A stretch of 64,000 nt of DNA, from the NCBI GenBank assembly GCA_903829015.1, contig CAIKOJ010000026.1, forward strand, positions 32,233 to 96,232, given 5' to 3'. The position numbers were made by a program, and so were the translations under genes. The notes under the pieces were generated by a model. It was not told where the DNA came from. It saw only the letters and a program-made list of their open reading frames with translations, and ran no database searches. Origin of the DNA: an uncultured Bacteroidota bacterium. Its GTDB lineage: Bacteria; Bacteroidota; Bacteroidia; Chitinophagales; Chitinophagaceae. Of the stretch, positions 1 through 6,942 are shown piece after piece; the stretch's first letter is position 1, and the number at the start of each line of letters is the position of its first letter.

Positions 1-48
1 CAGTAATCCTTTCCTTTTCAAGCTTAACCACTTGCCAGCAAATCACAC

Positions 49-79
49 AAAAAAACCACCCCGGAACCCGGAGTGGTTT
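49..79 (-). terminator. Intrinsic terminator of the rpsF-rpsR-rplI operon
   Basis: Read on the minus strand, two 12-base arms (plus-strand 68-79 and 53-64) form a stem with one G-U pair and a 3-base loop, followed by a run of T (plus-strand A49-A55). It begins 24 bases after the rplI stop codon. Confidence 0.9.
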
Positions 80-102
80 GTAATACCTGAGTATCTGAAG
101 AA

Positions 103-549
103 TTATTCTCCTGCTACTTCAAAATCAATTTCAACTGTATTGTCTTTGCCGAAGTCGATCGTTGCTTTGTGCAGACCTGCTTCTTTTACATCGCTGGTAA
201 TAGTGATGCGGCGGCGGTCGATCTCATATCCTTTCTGCTCGCGGATAGCACGTGCTATCTGGATAGAAGTAACAGAACCGAATATTTTTCCGCTGATACC
301 GATCTTAGCACCCACCTTCACAGGAGCTTCTTTCAGTACTGCAATCACATTATTGATTTCAGCGAGCAGTTTGGCTTCTTTTTTAGCCTGCTGCTTGCGG
401 CGCTCTTCCATTACTTTCGTATTAGATGCACTCGCTTCAATGGCAAACTTGCCTGGTATCAGGAAGTTGCGGGCGTAACCCGGCCTTACTTCCACCATTT
501 CGTGGGCCGAGCCCAGATTGTCAACGTCTTTTATAAGAATGATTTGCAT
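103..549 (-). CDS. rplI: Large-subunit ribosomal protein bL9
   Basis: bL9 is a two-domain protein of the 50S subunit that binds 23S rRNA near the L1 stalk. The 148-residue product has the family's usual length. It opens with MQIILIKDVDNLG and the VRPGYARNFLIP signature (about residues 22-33), followed by a long lysine- and alanine-rich helix and a C-terminal domain holding GKIFGSVTS. It is the last gene of a three-gene minus-strand operon (rpsF, rpsR, rplI), 41 bases after rpsR, with a strong terminator just downstream. The order matches the conserved bacterial arrangement. Identification is secure. Confidence 0.97.
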   Translation of the reverse strand: MQIILIKDVDNLGSAHEMVEVRPGYARNFLIPGKFAIEASASNTKVMEERRKQQAKKEAKLLAEINNVIAVLKEAPVKVGAKIGISGKIFGSVTSIQIARAIREQKGYEIDRRRITITSDVKEAGLHKATIDFGKDNTVEIDFEVAGE

Positions 550-590
550 GATCTTTTTATTTTAAAACTGCTATCAAGAGCCTCAATCGA

Positions 591-857
591 CTATTTCAAT
601 AGGTCAGTAACGTAAGGTAAAATAGCCATCTGGCGGGCCTTTTTGATCGCTTGTGATACTTTGCGCTGGTATTTCAAAGAGTTACCTGAAATACGGCGTG
701 GGAGCATCTTTCCCTGTTCGTTGAGGAACCTCTTAAGGAATTCAGCGTCTTTATAATCGATATACCGGATACCCATTTTCTTGAAACGGCAGAATTTCTT
801 TGGCCTTTTCTCAATGCGCTGGGTAGTGAGGAATTTTATTTCGTTTTGCTTTGCCAT
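591..857 (-). CDS. rpsR: Small-subunit ribosomal protein bS18
   Basis: bS18 sits on the platform of the 30S subunit, where it pairs with bS6. The 88-residue product carries the family signature [17 protein letters not shown] (about residues 21-37) and the [20 protein letters not shown] segment that contacts 16S rRNA. It lies 13 bases downstream of rpsF and 41 bases upstream of rplI, consistent with co-transcription. The product has a single Cys at about residue 23. Identification is secure. Confidence 0.97.
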   Translation of the reverse strand: MAKQNEIKFLTTQRIEKRPKKFCRFKKMGIRYIDYKDAEFLKRFLNEQGKMLPRRISGNSLKYQRKVSQAIKKARQMAILPYVTDLLK

Positions 858-870
858 GTTGCTGAAGATT

Positions 871-1236
871 TTAAGATGCGTTTTCGGTTGAAAGGTTTTT
901 ACTGCGTTTTCTCAGGTTATAAGCCACGGCATATTTGTCAAGGCGGGTAACCATATGACGGATGATAGTTTCATCGCGGTTCATCTGGATCTCCAGTTTG
1001 GCGTTTAATTCCGATGGTGCCTGAAACTCCAATACATAGTACATACCAGTGGTTTTTTTCTGTATCGGATATGCGAGTGAGCGTAAGCCCCATGCATCCT
1101 GGTGTACTATCTGTCCACCATTGTCTTTAATGAAGTCTGAATACTTCTTCTGAGCGTTTTTGTAATCTTCTTCAGATAATACTGGAGTGAAGATCAACAT
1201 CAGCTCGTAGCCCTGAAGGCTGTTTTCTGTTGCCAT
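871..1236 (-). CDS. rpsF: Small-subunit ribosomal protein bS6
   Basis: bS6 binds bS18 and 16S rRNA on the 30S platform. The 121-residue product starts [23 protein letters not shown] and contains the conserved beta strands GYELMLIF and [11 protein letters not shown], with [13 protein letters not shown] between them. The lysine/serine-rich tail is slightly longer than the E. coli ordered region, as usual for this protein. It is the first gene of the operon. A matching promoter lies about 150 bases upstream, leaving a leader long enough to hold a regulatory site; bS6-bS18 autoregulation is known elsewhere, but I did not identify the leader structure here. Confidence 0.96.
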   Translation of the reverse strand: MATENSLQGYELMLIFTPVLSEEDYKNAQKKYSDFIKDNGGQIVHQDAWGLRSLAYPIQKKTTGMYYVLEFQAPSELNAKLEIQMNRDETIIRHMVTRLDKYAVAYNLRKRSKNLSTENAS

Positions 1237-1291
1237 AGTTAAATTTTAAAAGTTAATCCCTTATCCGGCGGGAACTTTGGATACCTTTCAG

Positions 1292-1326
1292 AGTCGTAAG
1301 TCGTAAGCTAATAGTCGTAAGTCTGA
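1292..1326. repeat. Heptamer GTCGTAA repeats in the rpsF leader region
   Basis: Three copies of GTCGTAA (two adjacent, one after a 7-base gap) lie between rpsF and its predicted promoter. The 16-mer AGTCGTAAGTCGTAAG at 1292-1307 recurs exactly at 58837-58852, between nuoD and nuoH, which suggests a dispersed intergenic repeat. Confidence 0.7.
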
Positions 1327-1386
1327 GAGACGTTTTACCATAACCTAAAACCGCGGGCCCATCAGGTAGCCGGAATTTTGGGATTG

Positions 1387-1418
1387 CAAAAGTATGGTAT
1401 ATTATCTTTCCCACCAAA
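1387..1418 (-). promoter_or_regulatory. Predicted promoter of rpsF operon
   Basis: On the minus strand, TTTG (plus 1415-1418) and TACTTTTG (plus 1387-1394) are separated by 20 bases. This matches the Bacteroidota housekeeping promoter (-33 TTTG, -7 TAnnTTTG). Transcription would start around 1380, giving a leader of about 145 bases before rpsF. Confidence 0.65.
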
Positions 1419-1507
1419 AATATAATTGCATAAATTATAGATGGGTCAGGAATTCAGTGTTACAGAGCAGTAAAGGTCTGCTTTTTACTGCAACTGGGCT
1501 TAATTTC

Positions 1508-1523
1508 TGTCAATTTGTCAATT
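1508..1523 (+). promoter_or_regulatory. Perfect tandem TGTCAATT octamer upstream of htpG
   Basis: TGTCAATT occurs twice back to back, ending 58 bases before the htpG start. A perfect tandem octamer in front of a heat-shock gene is a plausible operator or alternative promoter element. No regulator is identified and the function is inferred from position only. The rest of the 345-base gap 1237-1581 holds the rpsF promoter and the heptamer repeat. Confidence 0.35.
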
Positions 1524-1581
1524 CTCAGGCTTTGGAATACAAATTGTTGAGAGAGATATAAACCATAATAAACATATTTCT

Positions 1582-3534
1582 ATGCAAGAAAAAGGCAACA
1601 TATCCATCCATACGGAAAACATATTTCCGATCATCAAGAAGTTTTTATACTCAGACAATGAGATTTTTCTACGTGAGCTGGTATCGAATGCGGTTGATGC
1701 AGTTCAGAAGATCAGGCGTCTCTCGTCAATGGGCCAGTATAATGGTGCTCTAGGAGATTCGCTGGTAGAAGTAGCTTTTGACGCAGACAAAAAGACAATC
1801 ACTATATCAGATAATGGTCTGGGCATGACCGCCGAAGAGATCAAGAAATATATCAATCAGATAGCGTTTTCGGGTGCCGAAGAATTTGTAGAGAAATTTA
1901 AAGACGCAAAAGATGCCAATGAACTGATAGGAAAGTTCGGGTTGGGTTTCTATTCTGCTTTTATGGTGGCTGATCAAGTGGAGATACAGACATTAAGTTA
2001 TCAGGATGGCGCAGAAGCAGCCAGATGGATATGCGACGGTAGCACTGAATTTGAAATAGGACCGGGAACCCGCACTCAAAGAGGAACCGACATTATACTC
2101 CATGTAAACGCTGATTCGGAAGAATTTCTGGAAAAACACAAACTGGAGGGAATACTCGACAAATACTGCAGGTTCCTGCCGGTGCCAGTGAAATTTGGAA
2201 CCAGAAAAGAATATATTGATGACGACTCGCTTCAGGAAGGAGAAGATGATACTGTAGCAATAACTGAAGATGACGCTTTGGTAGAAGCCAAAGAGGATAA
2301 AGCAGAAAAGCCCGCAAGAAAGGAAGTGGAGGTGGACAACATCATCAACAACACTACACCTATTTGGACCAAGCCTCCAACAGAGTTGAAAGACGAGGAT
2401 TATCTGGCATTCTACAGGGAATTGTATCCTATGAGCGAAACGCCGCTGTTCTGGATCCACCTGAATGTTGATTTTCCATTTAATCTTACCGGTGTTCTGT
2501 ACTTCCCCAAACTGAAAAACGAAATGGAGGTGCAGCGCAACAAAATTAAGCTGTTCAGCCGCCAGGTATTTATTACCGATGAGGTGAAGGACATCGTGCC
2601 GGAGTTCCTGATGCTGCTGCATGGTGTGATAGACTCGCCTGATATACCGCTGAACGTGTCGCGCAGCTTCCTGCAGGCCGACAGCAATGTGAAAAAGATC
2701 AACAGCTACATAACACGCAAGGTGGCCGATAAACTGGCAGAGCTGTTCAAAAACGACCGCAAGGCATTTGAAGATAAATGGAGCGACATCGGCATCTTTG
2801 TAAAATATGGTATGATCAGCGAGGACAAGTTCTACGACAAGGCTAAGGACTTCGCACTGATGGGTAACACTAACAAGGAGTACTTTACACTTAGCGAATA
2901 CAAGGATAAGGTAGCCCCGCTGCAAACAGATAAGAATGGCACTGCTGTTTATATCTACACCAACGATCCGGCAAAACAGGATTCATTTATACAATCGGCT
3001 AATAAGAAGGGTTATGATGTGTTGTTGATGAACTCACCAATCGACAGCCACTTTATCAATCATATGGAGCGCAAGCTGGAGAAAACCTCCATCAAGCGTG
3101 TAGATGCTGATGTGGCGGACAAGCTGATTGACAAAGACGAGAAGATTGATTCAGTATTGAGCCAAGATGACAGCAATAAGGTGAAGGGCATTTTTGAACA
3201 GGCCATCAATCGCAAAGACATGAATGTAAATGTGGAAGGACTAAGCCCTGATGAACTGCCCGTTACAGTGACTATGGACGAATTCATGCGCCGTATGAAG
3301 GATATGGCAGCCATGGGTGGTGGCGGAATGAGCATGTTTGGTGCCTTCCCGGATAATTACAAGGTGGCAATTAACGGCAACCACAAGCTTATCAGCCGCA
3401 TACTCAAAGCTGGTACCGAAGACGAGCAGAAGCAGCTCGCAAAACAGGCATTCGATCTGGCGATGCTGTCGCAAGGCATGCTCACCGGCGCTGAACTCAC
3501 GGCATTTGTGAATCGCTCGATTGAGCTGATTTAA
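1582..3534 (+). CDS. htpG: Hsp90-family molecular chaperone HtpG
   Basis: HtpG is the bacterial Hsp90, an ATP-dependent cytosolic dimeric chaperone. Its 650 residues show the GHKL ATP-binding domain: RELVSNAVDA with catalytic Glu32 and Asn36, DNGLGM at 77-82, and GKFGLGFYSAF from 117. An acidic, lysine-rich stretch (about 217-253) resembles the charged linker of the family. The middle domain carries LNVSRSFLQ with Arg361 at the position of the ATP-contacting arginine. There is no eukaryotic MEEVD tail, as expected; a GGGGMSMFG run follows near residue 575. The start ATG follows an A-rich leader with no Shine-Dalgarno. It stands alone, with a tandem octamer upstream that may be regulatory. Confidence 0.97.
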   Translation: MQEKGNISIHTENIFPIIKKFLYSDNEIFLRELVSNAVDAVQKIRRLSSMGQYNGALGDSLVEVAFDADKKTITISDNGLGMTAEEIKKYINQIAFSGAEEFVEKFKDAKDANELIGKFGLGFYSAFMVADQVEIQTLSYQDGAEAARWICDGSTEFEIGPGTRTQRGTDIILHVNADSEEFLEKHKLEGILDKYCRFLPVPVKFGTRKEYIDDDSLQEGEDDTVAITEDDALVEAKEDKAEKPARKEVEVDNIINNTTPIWTKPPTELKDEDYLAFYRELYPMSETPLFWIHLNVDFPFNLTGVLYFPKLKNEMEVQRNKIKLFSRQVFITDEVKDIVPEFLMLLHGVIDSPDIPLNVSRSFLQADSNVKKINSYITRKVADKLAELFKNDRKAFEDKWSDIGIFVKYGMISEDKFYDKAKDFALMGNTNKEYFTLSEYKDKVAPLQTDKNGTAVYIYTNDPAKQDSFIQSANKKGYDVLLMNSPIDSHFINHMERKLEKTSIKRVDADVADKLIDKDEKIDSVLSQDDSNKVKGIFEQAINRKDMNVNVEGLSPDELPVTVTMDEFMRRMKDMAAMGGGGMSMFGAFPDNYKVAINGNHKLISRILKAGTEDEQKQLAKQAFDLAMLSQGMLTGAELTAFVNRSIELI

Positions 3535-3569
3535 TTTGGAATTTGGAGTTTTTTGTTCTGGAAATTAGA

Positions 3570-3600
3570 TTGCGTAATTTAATTTAGAAATATATTTTTG
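3570..3600 (+). promoter_or_regulatory. Predicted promoter for the small gene pair at 3629
   Basis: TTG at 3570-3572 and TATTTTTG at 3593-3600, spaced by 20 bases, fit the Bacteroidota -33/-7 pattern. Transcription would begin near 3607, about 22 bases before the first small gene. The pair therefore appears to have its own promoter rather than depending on htpG read-through. Confidence 0.6.
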
Positions 3601-3628
3601 TATTCGACCCAAGAGAAAATACAGAAGT

Positions 3629-3925
3629 ATGTCTACTGAAAACGCAAAGATCAAAGTACGGAACCGGACTGTTGAGATTAAATGGGTATCTGATTATTGT
3701 GATCATATTCTGAATAACTATGTAAACCGGAATAAGGATCACGACTTGACGTTTCTCCAAATATCAGAATTATTGAAGACTTGCAATCGATTTGAGCAAC
3801 ACAGAGGGCGAACATGGTTTGGGTACAATGTCAGGAATAACATAAAATATAAGGTTATTTTCATTTTAACTACTAAATTTGCAGTAGTAAAAACATGCTA
3901 CCGCCATGGCTATCAGGAAAAATGA
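3629..3925 (+). CDS. Small protein, RelE/DUF4258-like toxin candidate
   Basis: I do not recognise a specific family for this 98-residue protein. Its predicted layout is an N-terminal strand and helix (about 8-32), a second helix (DLTFLQISELLKTC, 38-51), then a strand-rich half ending KYKVIFILTTKFAVVKTCYR (about 73-92). That layout, with a closing strand reading 'vvkTcYR', resembles small RelE-superfamily and DUF4258 toxins. The neighbouring gene starts 20 bases before this one ends, and the two share a promoter and terminator. Together these suggest a toxin-antitoxin pair with the toxin first. Catalytic residues cannot be assigned, and a non-toxin small protein remains possible. Confidence 0.5.
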   Translation: MSTENAKIKVRNRTVEIKWVSDYCDHILNNYVNRNKDHDLTFLQISELLKTCNRFEQHRGRTWFGYNVRNNIKYKVIFILTTKFAVVKTCYRHGYQEK

Positions 3926-4145
3926 CAAATACGCTGATTTCAAGTACGTGCTTTCTTCAACAGAATTGAAGGAGGCGAAGTGGCTTATTGAGCAGGGTGA
4001 TTTCAAGGATTTGGATGATTTCATTGAATCATCCAGAAATGCCGAAATAAGGATGATGAAACGTGAAGACGCAGAAAAGAAACGGAAGGCTAACCTAACT
4101 AAACTGAAGCCAACGGAACCTAAAAAGAAACAGAGGGCTGCATAA
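3906..4145 (+). CDS. Small charged protein, antitoxin candidate
   Basis: A 79-residue protein with no clear family. The first half (residues 13-50) includes LSSTELKEAKWLIEQGDFKDLDDF, a helix-turn-helix-like layout that loosely recalls ParD-type antitoxins ('...i..G.f.s..dfi..a'). The C-terminal third is a lysine-rich, probably disordered tail (EKKRKANLTKLKPTEPKKKQR). It overlaps the preceding small gene by 20 bases in another frame, which implies translational coupling, and an intrinsic terminator follows 27 bases after its stop. The antitoxin role is inferred from size, order and overlap, not from a recognised domain. Confidence 0.5.
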   Translation: MAIRKNDKYADFKYVLSSTELKEAKWLIEQGDFKDLDDFIESSRNAEIRMMKREDAEKKRKANLTKLKPTEPKKKQRAA

Positions 4146-4172
4146 AGTTCATTTTGAACAATTTATTTATTA

Positions 4173-4207
4173 CAAACTCCCGGCGACCCAGCTGGGAGTT
4201 TGTTTTT
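4173..4207 (+). terminator. Intrinsic terminator after the small gene pair
   Basis: A perfect 9-base stem CAAACTCCC (4173-4181) with GGGAGTTTG (4194-4202) around a 12-base loop, followed by TTTTT. It closes the two-gene unit. Confidence 0.9.
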
Positions 4208-4293
4208 CGGCTATAATCTGTAAAAACAACATAAATTCCCAACTATAAACTAAATTCAACCGTCTTACTTACCGGATATCCATTTTTTAACGA

Positions 4294-4309
4294 ACCTGCC
4301 GAAGCAGGT
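4294..4309 (+). repeat. Small hairpin in the leader of the 4324 lipoprotein
   Basis: ACCTGC and GCAGGT pair around the loop CGAA, ending 14 bases before the start codon. It resembles the CCTGCC...GGCAGG hairpin between nuoA and nuoB, so it may be part of a dispersed element, or it may affect translation of the next gene. Confidence 0.5.
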
Positions 4310-4323
4310 ACTTATTCTATTTT

Positions 4324-5295
4324 ATGAAAAAAACACTGCTTTTGGTTACTGTTCTGGGGGTAATGGTCACTTTGTCTTGTAACAAAGATGACAATGGGAT
4401 GAACAACAATCCCTCTACATTAAGTACCTATTCCTCTATGAATGAAGTCTTTGACTTACTACGGGTGCAGCCAAAATATGTAAATGTAAATGGCGCAACC
4501 GGTGGCTCGTTTTACGGAAACAGCGGTACTCGCTATGTATTCCCGGCGAACTGTTTCCAGGATGCTGCCGGAAATCCTGTTACAGGTACAGTGCAGGTTG
4601 AAGTAACAGAATACCTTAAAAAAGGAGATATGGTTTTCTCTAAAATGCTGCCCGTTAGTGATAGTGGTGATCTTATTTCCGCAGGGGAGATCCGGGTAGA
4701 TGGCACAGTTGGCGGAGCAAAGGTGTACATAAGGCCGGGCATGTCGTTTACAGCATATGTGCCGCAATCCGGAAAGGTATCATCAGAGATTCAATATTTT
4801 TCGGGCACAACCCCTTCCGATACTTCGGTGAGCAGTGTAAGTTGGAGAAGCCTTGCAAGTTCTGGAATGAACCGCGCAATGATCTTCGTGAAAGACACTA
4901 CCAAAAATAGAGTAGATACCATGGCTTTCGTATGTGATAGCATGAAGAGAATTAACGGAGATCAGTACAAGTATGGGAGTAATTCGCAGACGTTCAATGT
5001 AAATATTGCTGTAACCGGTGCCACAATAAATTCGGGCTCTGATTTGAGATCATATATTTTTGTGGACAGTGTAAAGAGTATTACCGACATAGGTTATAAT
5101 CCGCATGCGACAACTTTTTCAAATGTCCATTTCGACAAAATGGATATACACCTTGTTGCATATGGATTGATCAACAATAAATTTTACGGTGGTGTCTTTG
5201 CTACCAAACCTACATCAGGAAGCACCTATACTGTGACGCTTGTAGAGGTTAGCCCCACAGCCTTCAAAGGGCAGCTGAACAATTTGACCCAATAG
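4324..5295 (+). CDS. Predicted lipoprotein with a ZU5-like beta domain
   Basis: A 323-residue exported protein. The hydrophobic start MKKTLLLVTVLGVMVTLSC ends in Cys19 followed by NKDDN, a typical Bacteroidota lipoprotein signal although the lipobox (TLSC) is loose. Residues about 60-155 read 'RYVFPANCFQDAAGNPVTGTV.VEVTEYLKKGDMVFSKMLP...LISAGEIRV'. This pattern recurs in surface proteins of this phylum and resembles ZU5-type beta sandwiches. The rest is strand-rich with no motif I can name. Likely location is the outer membrane or periplasmic face; the function is unknown. It precedes the M28 peptidase by 63 bases on the same strand. Confidence 0.75.
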   Translation: MKKTLLLVTVLGVMVTLSCNKDDNGMNNNPSTLSTYSSMNEVFDLLRVQPKYVNVNGATGGSFYGNSGTRYVFPANCFQDAAGNPVTGTVQVEVTEYLKKGDMVFSKMLPVSDSGDLISAGEIRVDGTVGGAKVYIRPGMSFTAYVPQSGKVSSEIQYFSGTTPSDTSVSSVSWRSLASSGMNRAMIFVKDTTKNRVDTMAFVCDSMKRINGDQYKYGSNSQTFNVNIAVTGATINSGSDLRSYIFVDSVKSITDIGYNPHATTFSNVHFDKMDIHLVAYGLINNKFYGGVFATKPTSGSTYTVTLVEVSPTAFKGQLNNLTQ

Positions 5296-5358
5296 CGGGC
5301 GATAAGCAATTCTGCCACTCTGTAGTTTTTTCGCTATTTTTCCGAAAATATTGTTTCG

Positions 5359-6933
5359 ATGAATAGAATTACCGGCGCATTGCTGCTTGCGGCATCCTGC
5401 ATACTTGTTTCGTTTAAAGGTGATAATACCGAGAAGGTTGATCTGCATACCATTATGCTCATCAAGAATGAAGGGTTTGGCAACAGCCAGGTTATGAAGA
5501 CCTTGTCCGAATTGACTGATGTGAATGGTCCGCGCCTCACAGGATCGCCAGGTATGAAGAGTGCCGAAAAATGGGCAAAGGAAAAACTGGAAAGCTGGGG
5601 ACTGGAGCATGCTGCCATAGAGCCATGGGGCAGCTTTGGTAAAGGGTGGGAGATCAATAAAGCCTATGTGGCAATGACTGCCCCATATTACCAGTCGTTG
5701 ATTGCAGTGCCAAAAGCCTGGACACCCGGTACAAACGGACTTATAAAAGCCAATGCCATGATCGTGAAGATCGAGTCTATGGACGATATGGCTAAGTACG
5801 CCGGCAAGCTTAGCGGAAAGATCACAGTGATCCTGCCAGCGGCCGGATTCGACCCCAAACCAAATTTCACACCAGATGCGTCAAGGGTTTCAGATGCCGA
5901 CCTCGATAAACTGGCAAAGGACCCGCATACCGAAGATGTTCCCGCAAACACAACGCCAAGAAATGCCAACAGGATGGCTCCGGCCAACCGTGCCTCAATT
6001 GATTCATTTCTGATGGCCGAGGGTGCGGTTGCTGTGCTAAGCGGTGGAAGAGGCACCATGGGCACTGTATTTACGTCAAATGGTGCATCAAGGGCATGGA
6101 ACGCAAAACCCGTGCTGCCTGAAATGGAAATGGGCATGGAGCACCTGGCAAGTATGCAACGGCTGCTGGATGGCGGCAAAGACGTGACGCTGGAAATGGA
6201 CACAAGGACAACCTTCTATACCAACGACTCCATAGAGAATAATGTAGTGGCCGAGATCCCCGGCACGGACCCTAAACTGAAAGAAGAACTGGTGATACTT
6301 GGCGGCCATATGGACAGTTGGCATGCATCCACTGGCGCTACCGATAATGGCGTAGGTGTGGCTGTTGCTATGGAGGCAGTAAGGATCATAAAAACATTGG
6401 GTCTGAAGCCACGCCGCACCATCCGTGTCATACTATGGAGCGGCGAAGAGCAGGGCTTGCTGGGTTCCAGGGGATACGTTAAAAATCATTTTGCCGACCG
6501 CAAGACAATGGAATTGAAACCGGATCAGTCGAAAGTGAGTGCCTACTACAATCTGGATAATGGAGGTGGCAAGATCAGGGGTATATACCTGCAGGGTAAC
6601 GACGAACTGAAACCCATTTTTCAATCGTGGCTCGAGCCATTTGATGATCTCGGTGCCGGTACCGTAACTTACCGTAATACCGGCTCTACCGATCATATCT
6701 CATTCGACGAAGTTGGTATACCCGGTTTCCAGTTCATACAGGATGGGCTTGAGTATGGCACCCGCACACACCACACCAACATGGATTCCTATGATCGTGC
6801 CAGCCCTAATGATTTGATGCAGGCATCTATCATCATGGCATCGTTTGTATACCACACTGCGATGCGTGATGAGAAACTACCCAGAAAAGCGTTGCCAAAG
6901 CCGGCGGCCACGCCTGTTGGTGCGAGAAGATAG
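5359..6933 (+). CDS. M28-family zinc aminopeptidase, exported
   Basis: A 524-residue metallopeptidase predicted to remove N-terminal residues from peptides outside the cytoplasm. A signal-like hydrophobic start (about residues 4-19) precedes a PA-type insert (about 100-240). The M28 zinc-binding set is visible: His317 and Asp319 in GGHMDSW, Asp329 in ATDNGVG, Glu363-Glu364 in SGEEQGLLGS, Asp400 in NLDNGGG and His472 in THHTNMD. Length fits the M28 members with PA domains. The lysine/proline-rich tail looks like a short linker rather than a T9SS domain. It converges with the GH92 gene, with only 9 bases between the stop codons and no visible terminator. Confidence 0.92.
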   Translation: MNRITGALLLAASCILVSFKGDNTEKVDLHTIMLIKNEGFGNSQVMKTLSELTDVNGPRLTGSPGMKSAEKWAKEKLESWGLEHAAIEPWGSFGKGWEINKAYVAMTAPYYQSLIAVPKAWTPGTNGLIKANAMIVKIESMDDMAKYAGKLSGKITVILPAAGFDPKPNFTPDASRVSDADLDKLAKDPHTEDVPANTTPRNANRMAPANRASIDSFLMAEGAVAVLSGGRGTMGTVFTSNGASRAWNAKPVLPEMEMGMEHLASMQRLLDGGKDVTLEMDTRTTFYTNDSIENNVVAEIPGTDPKLKEELVILGGHMDSWHASTGATDNGVGVAVAMEAVRIIKTLGLKPRRTIRVILWSGEEQGLLGSRGYVKNHFADRKTMELKPDQSKVSAYYNLDNGGGKIRGIYLQGNDELKPIFQSWLEPFDDLGAGTVTYRNTGSTDHISFDEVGIPGFQFIQDGLEYGTRTHHTNMDSYDRASPNDLMQASIIMASFVYHTAMRDEKLPRKALPKPAATPVGARR

Positions 6934-6942
6934 GGTAGAGGC

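Noticed and set aside
32..478. 148-codon plus-strand frame over rplI
   Set aside because: Antisense shadow of the ribosomal gene; it also begins before the operon terminator.
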